Source: Mesorhabditis belari (taxonomy: Eukaryota > Nematoda > Chromadorea > Rhabditida > Rhabditidae). Taken from it: a stretch of DNA of 64,000 bases. Location: NCBI GenBank assembly GCA_958450365.1, contig CAUEEP010000899.1, positions 737,501 through 801,500 of the forward strand. Direction: 5' to 3'. The notes under the pieces were generated by a model that was not told the origin of the DNA, did not search any database, and saw nothing but the letters and a program-made list of their open reading frames with translations. A program made the position numbers and the translations under genes. Shown here one piece after another: positions 42,932 through 54,499 of this stretch (position 1 is the stretch's first letter; each line of letters opens with the position of its first letter).

Positions 42932-44071
42932 ATGAGTTCGGAACTAAAGATTTTCCACTCATTGAACTGTTCTCTTTGCGAATCTCCTTGTGAGCTTTAT
43001 CAATTACAAAAAGAAAAAGGAGATTTTTAAAAGATTCCAAACTTTTTTTGTTGAATTTTGCTGAAAATTATGAGTTGCAGTGTCTGAGATCAATCGTATT
43101 AATTATCACTTTCTCTTGTATTTCAATCAAATCAAGGTTTTCAGATTCGAGATCGAGTAATGATCCCAAATATCCACATGAATTATTGTGTGGAAAAGCG
43201 ATTTGTAAGGAATGTTGGGAAAAGGACAGATCATTGAAACAAAAAGAAAGAAAACATCAATGTGACTTTCATTGGAGTTGCCATGCTCTTTACAAAGACC
43301 CCAGTTTCTTACGTGGTAATAATTCCATAATCTCCCGTTGACGAATTCTCATTCGAATTATTTCAGATCTTTTAAACGATCCATCAATTAGCGAATCTCC
43401 GAATGGAAATGGATGGCTTCTTTCGCAGGTTAAAAAGCAAGTTTTTATTGACCAAATTCAGTAAAATCTTCAGCCAATCAACAACTCACTTAAATGTTCG
43501 AAATGTGATGTGAAATGTGAGAAAATGGCGATTAATCCAAAAATTGTATTAAGGCTCTATGGAGAAAGATGAAAGCAAGCCCTTTATTCTGGATTGTGGA
43601 CACGCAATTTGCACAAAATGTTATTTAACGCATCGGACAGTTGATAGATCTTTCTTTGGATGGTTTCGCATGATATGTTCAATTTGTAACAAACGTTCAG
43701 CTTATCCAAAATTCCATTCAATCGAAAGGAGAGATCATTGGCTACGAGGTAAAGAAGGAAATTCGTACATAATCCAGTGTGAAAAGTTCAATACGAAAAT
43801 TGCTCCCGATCAATTCCTCAAGGAAAACTCATGTAGAAAGTTCTCTTTTAGAATTTCTTCGTGAACTCCCCGAATTGATCGAGCAAATCCCGAAAGTAAA
43901 GCAAATCCGAATCAAGGTAAAATCATGAACTGATAACCATTTCATTTAATGACTCAATTTTAGTCAACTCTTGATTCATATTCGGAGAAAATCGCAAAAA
44001 TAGATCAAGAATTGGAGGAGAAATTTCGAGCATATAAAGAGTTGTTGAACAAACCGAATGGAAAAGTCTGA
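42932..44071 (+). CDS. Double-RING finger protein, copy E (7 exons, about 233 aa)
   Basis: Reference model of the family: exons 42932-42989, 43145-43315, 43367-43428, 43474-43516, 43554-43748, 43852-43916 and 43964-44071, all in phase. Finger 1: CSLC (residues 13-16), CGKAICKEC (about 35-43) and HQCDFHWSC; Lys takes the place usually held by the RING His. Finger 2: CSKC, CGHAICTKC and CSIC. The C-terminus reads LRELPELIEQIPKVKQ and KIDQELEEKFRAYKELL, likely a coiled coil for dimerisation. Without the 37-nt intron 43517-43553 the two halves of finger 2 lie in different frames. Probable ubiquitin E3 ligase in cytoplasm or nucleus. Confidence 0.78.
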
Positions 44072-44374
44072 TTGCTTTAAACTGACAAAATGTTTTTGTT
44101 TTCATTCTTTTTTTTTATATTTATCATTTTTGGTTTCAGTAAAATCAATACTTGGCACCATTCTTTTTACAAAAACAACCAACAAATCCTTCTGTTTTTC
44201 AGTCAATTTTCAAAACTCAATTCAATACAGAAGAATTCTTTATAAAAAGAATTATATTCGTTTCAAAGATTGAGTTTGTTGATTTCTCCTTGTCCGCAAA
44301 AATTCCTTGATCAATTCATTCTCCCATTTTATCACTAAAACCACAAATATTCAGCCTCTGATTCTGCCCAGATG

Positions 44375-44740
44375 GGACAAATGACAATCGGGAATGTAAG
44401 GAAAACAAGCAAAATCCCGCGAAAGATTTTTTCCGATTCACTAGAGATTGATTTGAAGAAAATAATTGTTTTACCCTGCGGGCACACAATTTGTCAGAAA
44501 TGCTTCTCAAAATATCAATCATCTGATGAGTCTTGTAAAGCTGAATAGCTTTAGCTACAACTTTAGCTTCAGAAAGCTTGCGACGAGCTGGAGACGCTCT
44601 ACTTTCTCTCGACCGTGGACGCATTCCCAAAACGCCTTCAGGCCTGTGTGTCGCCGAGCTGCCCTCAAAATAAGTGTGCAAATCTAAACATTTCACAATA
44701 TTATTTATTTTATAGCATAAATTTACTTTGTAACTCGTTA
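44375..44740 (+). pseudogene. RING half-domain and Tc1 transposase fragment (left arm 2)
   Basis: Duplicate of 18600-18970, with LPCGHTICQKC and LQKACDELETLYFLSTVDAF. The CHKC pair is lost here. Confidence 0.45.
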
Positions 44741-45210
44741 AGATAGGTTGGTAAATTGATGCAAGCTTCAATGCTCCAAGGACAAAATATATCGACGAAC
44801 ATCAGTCGCTTTTACGAAAAAGTGATAAACAAACAATTCCTAGCCTAAAAAGGTCAAATTGAGAGGTGAAAAGAGCAAAAATACGGGAATTCTTTTAGTA
44901 CTCCAGTTGAATCAACAAAAATCTATTGCATAATCAGAAAATAGTCAGCAATCATATGCAAAAATCGTTAAATCATGCATAAATAAGGAATTTATAGGCC
45001 AAAAAGCGAATTTGACGAAAATTTTAGCACGATCACATCCACATGTACCCAGCGACCAAAACCGGCTAAAATTTTGTAAACTTACGCTAAAAGTGCATGA
45101 TTTAACGATTCTTTTAGTACTTTAGTCGAATCAACAAAAATCTATTGCGTAATCAGAAAACAGTCAACAATAATATGCAAGAATCGTTAAATCATGCGTT
45201 CTTGATGACA

Positions 45211-46011
45211 TCAACCAAAAGAAAATTGGGTTTGCGAAACAAATTCTTTGCAGAAAGGATACGGAATACCGCCACATTTACCACGTTGACAACCCTTCGG
45301 CAAACATTCGCTGTCCTCATGGCACATCTGAAAAAAGATCACAAAATAGTTTAGAAACTGTTAGACTATGAGCTTTAGCTCAACAATTGAGAAAGCCAAA
45401 AAATATTGGGTTGTCCAGTTATGAATGCGCGTTTTTACTATTTTGTAAATTTCTCAAGATATCGAACAGATATATATATGAGTGTTATATATCATTCGAA
45501 AGCTGAAGATCTCCTCTACATTTTGGAATAAAAAAGTTTTGAAATTCATTCAACTTTTTGGGAAATTGACTGCACAAAGGGAGAGGTCGTTTTCGAAAAA
45601 CCCCGTTTCAGCTTAGCTATTCCTCAAGTTTTATAGTATAAAATAACCGCCCAGAAAAGAAAAGATGCTCCGAAATTGTTATATTTTTCAAAAATTGTAT
45701 GGATATATCTATTGGCAAAATATCAAACGGTTAACTCAATTGGAGCGAAGCCAAAACTTGATTCAAAGGCACCCTTCCATTTTTTTGGCCACCTCTTCTT
45801 CTGTGCAGTCAATTTGCCCAAAAGCTGAACAAATTCAAAAAAATATTTTTTTTATTAAAATGTAGAGGGAATCTTCAGCTTTCGAATAATACCCATATAT
45901 ATCTTTTTTTTGATTTCGGTATCTTGAGAAATTTAGAAAATAGTAAAAAACGCGCATTCATAACTGGACAACCCAATAGAAGAAAGCCAGATAAAGAAGG
46001 TATTTGCTCAT
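45211..46011 (-). pseudogene. Cys-rich secreted peptide gene interrupted by a foldback element (left arm 2)
   Basis: Exon 2 is intact (MCHEDSECLPKGC), but the signal-peptide exon is split at the same TA as in left arm 1. The insertion therefore predates the duplication of the arms. Confidence 0.65.
45406..45976. mobile_element. Foldback element (571 bp), TA duplication
   Basis: Same element and site as 19637-20204; differs by a few small indels in AT-rich runs. Confidence 0.75.
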
Positions 46012-46210
46012 AGTTAAATGACAAAGTTATTTTTGCGTTTCTTGCCTCAAATAAGCGATGAACGGATGGTAGAGAATTAATATTTTATTTATTCGATCAA
46101 CAATTTATTGAACAGAAATAGAATTGACACAAGATGGAACAAAACAAAATTATTTTTAAAACTACAACTGGAATTGATGAGGTTTCGCCTTTTTTGTTAC
46201 CAAATTGGAA

Positions 46211-46435
46211 TCAAACCGAATGATTCAATCTCGGTATAAATATCACATTCATGTCAATTCTTGGCTTGACTCCACACCACTTTCGATCCAAAACCAGCGC
46301 TATCAGCGTTTCTTGTTCATTTTTCTTTTGTTGAAAGTAAAATTCTCGAAACTCAGGTATTTTTTCTTCATTCAACCACACTAACAAACCATCATTTGAG
46401 TGAACGATCGCTTCGGGGGTGAAACAGAGAGAGGT
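46211..46435 (-). pseudogene. Terminal exon of an unknown gene (left arm 2)
   Basis: Minus-strand copy of 32970-33214, open over the DGLLVWLNEEK region and ending TGA. No 5' exon is visible. Confidence 0.35.
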
Positions 46436-46490
46436 GCACTCTCTCTTTTTGTTCGATCACTTGACATGTCAACGTCACAGTGCGCCTCTT

Positions 46491-46540
46491 GCTTACGACC
46501 ATACCACGTTGAAAACACGGCATCCCGTCCGATCTGCTAA
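46491..46540 (+). rRNA. 5S rRNA 5' fragment
   Basis: First ~45 nt of 5S rRNA, as at 20720-20771. Confidence 0.7.
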
Positions 46541-46695
46541 GCAATTGCGTCGAAACGCAGACCCAGGCGAAAAAAGCCCGCTCTTCATTTTGCTATTGTG
46601 GACGCTGGTGGGACGTGGAAAAAAATTCGATTCGAGATTTCTAACTTTAACACATGCTCTCTGTGGTTTAGTGAGTGTCTAACAAAAGCCAAAAA

Positions 46696-46814
46696 AGCTT
46701 ACGACGCTCGAAATTCTCAAGCCGTCTCCGATCCAAGTACTAACCGAGCCCAACGTTGCTTAACTTCGCAGATCGGACGGGATGCCTTGTTTTCAACGTG
46801 GTATGGTCATAAGC
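46696..46814 (-). rRNA. 5S ribosomal RNA (second copy)
   Basis: Complete 119-nt gene, matching that at 20925-21043 apart from a base in the 3' part (TTGAGAATTT for TTGGGAATTT). It has the terminal stem, the internal promoter region and a T-run after the 3' end. Confidence 0.92.
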
Positions 46815-47106
46815 AAGTCAAAGAGACCATTTTTTAGACCCCTTCCCTATGTCTATCTCACTCATCATACTGTGTGTATGATGAGAAGGAGACACATAGA
46901 CAAGGAGTTACGTTTTATTCAAAAACATCGGGTAAAGGCTTTGCAATGGAAAACTGATTCTGAATAGTTTATTGATTCTGATTGCAAACACAGTCTAGTC
47001 GAGACAGTTGAAGCAATCACAATGAACAAAATTTACAACATCCAAACTTAAGCTTTAAAATACATTACAAATTCATAAAGAACAAAATACAGCTTTGAAT
47101 TGAAAA

Positions 47107-47802
47107 TCAGCAATGAATGTTGTCCATTATCCGACGAAATGCCAAGTCCTCTTCCCGACAAGGCACTTTTCGCGTGACGCAGAATCTAAAACAATTTTGT
47201 AATAGATAGTTTCATTCCAAGTGGTCCATGTATTAGAAAAACCCATGCTAAAACATACCCAAAACTGCCTGATTCACAATAGCCTGGTACAAGTCTATCG
47301 ACCTCAAGCTCGATAACGTCCCCATTTGCCCTTTTCAAAGAAAAGGCGGTAATCCGCGGGTTGTTGCCGATCAGTTTAACATTTTGCCATCCAGATAAGT
47401 TGTGCAAGAACTAAAAATTGCACATTTTATCCGAAAAACTACCAATTGCTTCGAATTGCCTCTAAGGATTATCTAGGCAACCTAGAATGGAATAGTCAAG
47501 TCCATGTTTCGGTTCTTCTGAGAACTGCATCCAAAATACCTTCAGCAAAACAAAAACGTTAAAAGAGCCGACCTTTTGAAGTTCTGCTTCTCCGCCAACT
47601 GCTCGAAGAGAAATTCTATCAATTTGACGCCCTGAAGTGAACCAGTCTCCGAGCCACGTTTGAATCCCATTAAGAGTGCACCCGGTTCTTGGAAAGTCAA
47701 CAACAAGAACACGCAAAAGACGTGAATTCAACAAGATCTAAACAATAAATATTATCCAGAGTGAGCGTCGTAACAAAAAATGTTCATTGACAATTAGGTC
47801 AC
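47107..47802 (-). pseudogene. F-box gene, left arm 2, lacking its 5' half
   Basis: Keeps the last three exons (NSRLLRVLVVDFPRTGC and the SLKRANGDV exon, without the 23-bp deletion seen in arm 1), then breaks at GGTC/ACATTC, where the F-box exons should begin. Confidence 0.65.
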
Positions 47803-47961
47803 ATTCAGTTGCTCCTTCTGAAAGCTTTCCATGATTTCCGCTGGGTTCGTCATCATTGGAAACTACCGTTCTAAAAAAAATTTTGTATAGAAGGGATGAG
47901 CAAAAAGTTAGATAACATAAAGAAACGAGATCGTGAAAGCATAGATGAAAAATGAGCAGCC

Positions 47962-48131
47962 GCTTTTAGTGGGATGCCACTGGAAACATGAAAGCGAGAG
48001 GAGAAAGATCCATTGATACCCTTCCCGCGAAGTGAATCGTTAGGTCCCTCGGCTTGGATTTCAAGGGCAATCGAGTAGTGGTCAGCTCCAGGAAGGGGGG
48101 CACATCTTTTGACATCTTTTCCGATCCATTC
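47962..48131 (-). mobile_element. Retrotransposon fragment (duplicate)
   Basis: Same fragment as 30410-30575. It joins directly to GAGCAG of the left arm, without the 62-bp loop. Confidence 0.55.
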
Positions 48132-48616
48132 CGTGCTGGGAATGATAGTGGAAAACTGATAGTGCTGGGAATAATTGTGGTTCAATTTCAAATCGCAAAA
48201 TTGAATCTTGCTTTCCAGATCTCCATCTTCCATTGTTTAACCCAAATCTTCTTAAATCCTCAGACTTCCTACATCAAGCTGAATCATAATCATCAAATTT
48301 TTGCTGCTTGATTGAATACTCTAGTCTCAAACAAAAGGCTTATCACCGTGGGTTACTACCGGGTCTTTTCTTGTTCTGCTCATTTATCATCTATGCTTTC
48401 ACGATCTCGTTTTTTATGTTATCTAACTTTTTGCTCATCTCTTCTATACAAACTTTTTTTAGAACGGTAGTTTCCAATGATGACGAACCCAGCGGAAATC
48501 ATGAAAAGCTTTCAGAAGGAGCAACTGAATGTGAGCGTTTAGCTATAATTCATTTTAAATATTGTAGTTTGTGATTGCTTTCCAGTGGATGTTTTGTACA
48601 AGCTTTATTTCAGCCC

Positions 48617-50058
48617 ATGTCAACCCCCTCTGTCAACTTCCTCGAAGCACTTCCCGATGTCGTCTTCTATGAGGTGATGAAGAAACTTCCAGCGCGCGTC
48701 ATCGAAAAGTTTCCAGCCTTCATTTTCTAACGCTAATCTTTGCTTTAGTTGTGTTCGATTGCTCTCAAGGGATTGCTATAGGAGGGTTGAGCTGCGCAGA
48801 GCAAGACTTCCTCGCGTTTATTTCGAGGAGCTTCATGTTGATAAAAACCAGGTAAGACATTGTTGCGTTATTTACAAAAAAGGTTTTAGTTTTACTATGA
48901 CTCTGGAGCAAGGAACAAATATAGAGAAACGATCGATCCAGTTAATTTGATGCAACATTTGGAGTATTTGGGAGAGCGTACAACTTTCAAGACCCTCAGT
49001 TTGGTTAGTGTCCCCTGCTGTTTTCTGGTACTTAAAATCTGTCTTTTAGATGTATGTCAATTGGGAAATGTTTGCAAATTGCAAGTTTGAATGCAAGATA
49101 TTGATTTGTTTTGTTGACGATGGGACGACTCTTTCGCCGGAAAGATTCATGGATATGTTTTGCAGTATAAGGCCAACGCAAAAGCTAACGATTTATGTAA
49201 GTTTGTTTGAACGAATTAAAATTCGGTTGATTAAGGCGCGTGGGAAAAATTTTTCTGTTTTTCCTGTTACGAGCGATTTTTTCACGAATGATTATGCGGT
49301 TGGATTGCAGGAAGTTTGGTTGGAGGGTTGGGGGAATGATCCATTGAATGACACGGTTTGTTTTGACCTAATTGTCAATGAACATTTTTTGTTACGACGC
49401 TCACTCTGGATAATATTTATTGTTTAGATCTTGTTGAATTCACGTCTTTTGCGTGTTCTTGTTGTTGACTTTCCAAGAACCGGGTGCACTCTTAATGGGA
49501 TTCAAACGTGGCTCGGAGACTGGTTCACTTCAGGGCGTCAAATTGATAGAATTTCTCTTCGAGCAGTTGGCGGAGAAGCAGAACTTCAAAAGGTCGGCTC
49601 TTTTAACGTTTTTGTTTTGCTGAAGGTATTTTGGATGCAGTTCTCAGAAGAACCGAAACATGGACTTGACTATTCCATTCTAGGTTGCCTAGATAATCCT
49701 TAGAGGCAATTCGAAGCAATTGGTAGTTTTTCGGATAAAATGTGCAATTTTTAGTTCTTGCACAACTTATCTGGATGGCAAAATGTTAAACTGATCGGCA
49801 ACAAGCCGCGGATTACCGCCTTTTCTTTGAAAAGGGCAAATGGGGACGTTATAAAGGTTGAGGTCGATAGATTTGTACCAGGCTATTGTGAATCAGGCAG
49901 TTTTGGGTATGTTTTAGCATGGGTTTTTCTAATACATGGACCACTTGGAATGAAACTATCTATTACAAAATTGTTTTAGATTCTGCGTCACGCGAAAAGT
50001 GCCTTGTCAGGAAGGGGACTTGGCATTTCGTCGGATAATGGACAACATTCATTGCTGA
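48617..50058 (+). CDS. F-box protein, right arm 2 (about 298 aa)
   Basis: Same eight-exon model as 31061-32502 at a constant offset of 17556 bp, with no indel. The few coding differences include Glu to Asp (ERFMDMF) and Asp to Asn-type changes in the third exon. The frame is intact throughout and splice sites are unchanged. Confidence 0.75.
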
Positions 50059-50350
50059 TTTTCAATTCAAAGCTGTATTTTGTTCTTTATGAATTTGTAA
50101 TGTATTTTAAAGCTTAAGTTTGGATGTTGTAAATTTTGTTCATTGTGATTGCTTTAACTGTCTCGACTAGACTGTGTTTGCAATCAGAATCAATAAACTA
50201 TTCAGAATCAGTTTTCCATTGCAAAGCCTTTACCCGATGTTTTTGAATAAAACGTAACTCCTTGTCTATGTGTCTCCTTCTCATCATACACACAGTATGA
50301 TGAGTGAGATAGACATAGGGAAGGGGTCTAAAAAATGGTCTCTTTGACTT

Positions 50351-50490
50351 GCTTACGACCATACCACGTTGAAAACAAGGCATCCCGTCCGATCTTTTTT
50401 CGGGCTTTTTTCGCCTGGGCCTGCGTTTCGACGCAATTTCTTAGCAGATCGGACGGGATGCCGTGTTTTCAACGTGCTATGGTCGTAAGC
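50351..50490. rRNA. Two inverted 5S rRNA fragments (right arm 2)
   Basis: Copies of the pieces at 32795-32839 and 32889-32934. Confidence 0.7.
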
Positions 50491-50525
50491 AAGAGGCGCA
50501 CTGTGACGTTGACATATCAAGTGAT

Positions 50526-50769
50526 CGAACAAAAGAGAGAGTGCACCTCTCTCTGTTTCACCCCCGAAGCGATCGTTAACTCAAATGATGGTTTGTTAGT
50601 GTGGTTGAATGAAGAAAAAATACCTGAGTTTCGAGAATTTTACTTTCAACAAAAGAAAAATGAACAAGAAACGCTGATAGCGCTGGTTTTGGATCGAAAG
50701 TGGTGTGGAGTCAAGCCAAGAATTGACATGAATGTGATATTTATACCGAGATTGAATCATTCGGTTTGA
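50526..50769 (+). CDS. Terminal exon of an unknown gene, right arm 2
   Basis: As 32970-33214; one A is missing from the upstream A-run, which merges the frame with an upstream open stretch. Ends NVIFIPRLNHSV. Confidence 0.4.
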
Positions 50770-50968
50770 TTCCAATTTGGTAACAAAAAAGGCGAAACCT
50801 CATCAATTCCAGTTGTAGTTTTAAAAATAATTTTGTTTTGTTCCATCTTGTGTCAATTCTATTTCTGTTCAATAAATTGTTGATCGAATAAATAAAATAT
50901 TAATTCTCTACCATCCGTTCATCGCTTATTTCAGGCAAGAAACACAAAAATAACTTTGTCATTTAACT

Positions 50969-51193
50969 ATGAGCAAATACCTTTATCTGGCTTTCTTCTA
51001 TTTTTTGGCTTTCTCAATTGTTGAGCTAAAGCTCATAGTCTAACAGTTTCTAAACTATTTTGTGATCTTTTTTCAGATGTGCCAAGAGGACAGCGAATGT
51101 TTGCCGAAGGGTTGTCAACGTGGTAAATGTGGCGGTATTCCGTATCCTTTCTGCAAAGAATTTGTTTCGCAAACCCAATTTTCTTTTGGTTGA
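50969..51193 (+). CDS. Small cysteine-rich secreted peptide, right arm 2 (61 aa)
   Basis: Exons 50969-51037 and 51077-51193. It differs from 33414-33641 by loss of one Leu codon in the signal peptide (MSKYLYLAFF). The mature cysteine pattern is unchanged. Confidence 0.65.
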
Positions 51194-51658
51194 TGTCATC
51201 AAGAACGCATGATTTAACGATTCTTGCATATTATTGTTGACTGTTTTCTGATTACGCAATAGATTTTGTTGATTCGACAAAGTACTAAAAGAATCGTTAA
51301 ATCATGCACTTTTAGCGTAAGTTTACAAAATTTTAGCCGGTTTTGGTCGCTGGGTACATGTGGGGTGATCGTGCTAAAATTTTCGTCAAATTCGCTTTTG
51401 GCCTATAAATTCCTTATTTATGCATGATTTAACGATTTTTGCATATGATTGCTGACTATTTTCTGATTATGCAATAGATTTTTGTTGATTCAACTGGAGT
51501 ACTAAAAAGAATTCCCGTATTTTTGCTCTGTTCACCTCTCAATTTGACCTTTTTAGGCTAGGAATTGTTTGTTTATCATTTTTTAGGCAACGACAGATTG
51601 ATATAAGCAAAAAGTGAACGACAGTTATTGTCCATTTTCTATTTTCATATTGATTGGA

Positions 51659-52350
51659 ATGTGCAGATTTCCTTACATTTTCATACTCACCTTATCAGGT
51701 GTATCGAGTGATAAAAGTGAGTTTTACTTTTTGAGAAGCTTGCATTTTTTAGAACTATTAACTTTTATCAGACTGTTTAACCACAAGATTTGAGAAATAA
51801 GTTTAAGCTGGCTGTCAAGGATGCTCAAAAACAGACCCACCCGGCTATGCTGGTTTCAATAAAGATTTAATCGAGTAAGTTTGTTCAACATTTTATTTTC
51901 CGATTTTTATTTTCTTTATTTTATTGGAAAGGTGATGAAACCAAGCAATTTAGAAACCAAGCTGATGGTTGTTTAACGCGAAAGCTCACTTGTCATCAAC
52001 CAAATTATGTGGTGAGTTTAAAGCCAAAATGAAAAGATCGGATTGGTTCAATCCTTAAGATTCTGAATCTTCCAGAATTATCAGAACTAATTGTCGTAAA
52101 ATCCTTCAAACAAGAAACGAGAAGTTTCTTCAGGTCTATCGTGCAACCAGTGGAACGGTGAGTCAAGCGGATCCGATTTTGGTGCTCGATTGCAATAAGG
52201 ATTCCAAATGGGTGACCCGTGAGGAGAAGTGGCGCGTTGAAAGTGTCGATTGTCACAATTCAACTGAACCGGTTAGCATTTCAGGTCACAAATCTTCACT
52301 AAAATCTTTTTTTAATCATCTTTAATCAAAAATCAAAATCAATCTCATTG
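51659..52350 (+). CDS. Secreted Cys-containing protein, right arm 2 (frame not fully resolved)
   Basis: Copy of 34110-34800 with the signal peptide (MCRFPYIFILTLSGVSSDK) and the VLDCNKDSKW exon unchanged. The same unresolved join is present. Confidence 0.42.
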
Positions 52351-52479
52351 TTATAAGGAATATCTTTAGAAAAAGCCAAAGTCCGTTTGTAAATTGGAGA
52401 AGATTACAGGACCGTGCAAGTAAGATTTCATAAAACAATTGAAGATGTATAATAATTCTGTAACTCTATTGCTGAACTG

Positions 52480-52740
52480 AACGGGAAAATTAAATGTGAT
52501 GGAGATTTTGGTACTTAGACTAAAACTCATTGTGATGAGATCTGCAAAGTGAACAAGTGAATGATTGAGAAGTTTTCAGATCTGAATTCATAAGTTGAAT
52601 AGGCCAATGATCATTAGTAATAGGAGAATGACTGTGAATTGAATCAATTTGAGAAATGCAAGAAAAGTGAGAACTGGCTTTGAAATGGATTGGTGTAAAG
52701 ATGGGGAAATGAATTGTTTTGGAAAGAGAACTCAAGACAA
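52480..52740 (-). pseudogene. RING subfamily-2 first exon
   Basis: Minus strand from ATG at 52591: MNSDLKTSQSFTCSLCRSHH. No later exon of this gene follows on the left. Confidence 0.45.
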
Positions 52741-52929
52741 CTCAAATTTGAAGCGAATATAGTTTTCTTTTACTAAGAATTATTCTGCATTGGATTGAGT
52801 TTTGAAAATTGACTGAAAAACAGAAAGATTTATTGGTTTTTTGTAAAAAAATCGTGCCAAGTATTTATTTTACTGCAAACAAAACTGATAAATATAAAAA
52901 TAGAATGAAAACAAAAACATTTCGCCAGT

Positions 52930-53458
52930 TTAAAACCAGACTGATCCATTCGCTTTGTTCAAAGACTCTTCAAATGCTCGAAATTTCTCCTCCAATTCTT
53001 GATCCATTGTTGCGAATTTCTCCCGATATGAATCAAGAATTGACTAAAATTGAGTCATTAAATGAAATGTTTAACATTTCATGAGTAATTTTCCTATTTA
53101 ACTTTTTCACCGGGCTATGTACCAATTCTCTCTTTTACCTCGTAGCCAATTATCTCTCGTTTCAATTGAATTTGGATAAAACGAAAAATCATTACAGATC
53201 GAAGATTTTATCCTATAGAGCACGTGTCCTATAGGATCAACTGGTCGATGCGTGCGTTAAAAAACATTTTGTGCAAAATTTGTGTTCACAATTCAGAAGA
53301 ACGGGTTTGCTTTCATCTTTCTCCATCGAGCCTTAATACAATTTTTGGATCCTTACATTTCATATCACATTTCGAACAATGGAATGGATTGGTGATTGGC
53401 TGAAGATTTTACTGAATTTGGTCAATGAAAATTGCTTTTTAACCTCCGAAAGAAGCCA
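52930..53458 (-). pseudogene. Double-RING gene, copy F, 5' truncated
   Basis: The last exon (53043-52930) and RING-2 exon (53331-53139) are present. The exon between is deleted, 4 bp are inserted near 53252, the short intron is shrunken, and homology ends at 53458 inside exon 3. Confidence 0.6.
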
Positions 53459-53652
53459 GGCAAAAAGATGTTTTGAACAAAACAAATGAAAAAGGAAGTT
53501 AAAATGGAAATTCTCTCAATTTACTTTTTTTTCTTCACAAATAATTTGGTAATATGTACGGTTTGGCAATTTGGCAAGATGTTTTATTTTTTTTCTTTTA
53601 TCTATACATTTTAACGATGTTTTTAACTATATGTTTCTTTTTTAGTTTGTGA

Positions 53653-54030
53653 ATGACGGGCTTCGATGAGCAACTCGGGCAACGAAGTTGTTCCCCAGAC
53701 ACTGAAAAGTACAAACAGATGATCGAGCTGTTGCAATCAGAAAGCAGTTGGAGATCAAAAGCGGAGCAAAATCTTCACCGACGATATTTTCTATTCAACG
53801 AAAACGGGACTTCAATTCTAATCACAGGAAGTCAAGGTAAGTAATTTTTATTAATTCTTAAATGGGTTTGAGAGTTTGTAAATATTTTTATTTGACTCAA
53901 TTCTTTGCATTTAGGTCACAGCCATTGCATGTGCTTGAGCGGATGCACAACGAATCGGTGCGCTTGTCGAAGGAAGAACTTGCTCTGCAATTCGAGATGC
54001 CACCATTCGAAAAGCTGTACTAACAAGTAA
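53653..54030 (+). CDS. Small protein with CXC-type cysteine-rich tail (2 exons, 99 aa)
   Basis: Exon 1 (53653-53836) starts MTGFDEQLGQRSCSPDTEKY and is followed by GTAAGT; the intron ends TTGCATTTAG and exon 2 (53915-54030) begins in the matching phase. Exon 2 encodes HSHCMCLSGCTTNRCACRRK then NLLCNSRCHHSKSCTNK. The pattern CxC-x3-C-x3-RCxC-x5-6-C-x3-C-x5-C is that of the CXC/tesmin-like tail found at the end of integrase-containing proteins such as KRBA2-like and SCAN3-like products, and likely binds zinc. A TTTTTTAG just before the ATG could be a trans-splice site. It may be a transposon-derived or domesticated gene; function unknown. Confidence 0.6.
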
Positions 54031-54292
54031 TTATTGTCTCTTTTTTGTTTCAATTTTATTTTTAATGTCAATGGTTTATGCAACTATTAATTTTCGTTCT
54101 TGTTTTTGTTTGTTATGTTATGTTTGTTATGTTATGTTTGTTATAAAGGTTAACGGCACTTTAGTAGAACTTGAAAAAGCCCAATCACATCAATTTTACC
54201 TTTGAATTTGAAAGAAAAAGGAAAATTTGAATCTGAATACATGTGTTTTGTTCAAAACATTGGATTTTGCATTTAAACTATTTGTTCTCAAG

Positions 54293-54458
54293 ATCGGACG
54301 TCCGATTCCGAGAAGAATGATCATTCTCCTCCGAAACGGACGTCCGACTCAGAGTCGGATGTCCATCTCTGAGTCGGACGTCCGTTTCAGAAAAGAATGA
54401 ATCTCCTCAGATTCGGACGTCCGGATCGGAGATGGACGTCTCCTCAGATTTGGACGTA
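54293..54458. repeat. Array of GGACGTCC palindromes
   Basis: GGACGTCCG or one-base variants occur about seven times at irregular 17-30 bp spacing, separated by CTCAGAGTC- and GAATGAATCTCC-like links. A TATA-like ATATATATAAAG follows at about 54460. No other part of the window has this motif in number. Confidence 0.7.
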
Positions 54459-54499
54459 ACATATATATAAAGTGGACAAATCCCTAAATCCAACCAAAA

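Noticed and set aside
43500..43600. Possible programmed +1 frameshift (AGA-TGA-AAG) in the RING genes
   Set aside because: A 37-nt GT-AG intron of constant length restores the frame in copies A-E and H, and also removes the need for a second start codon.
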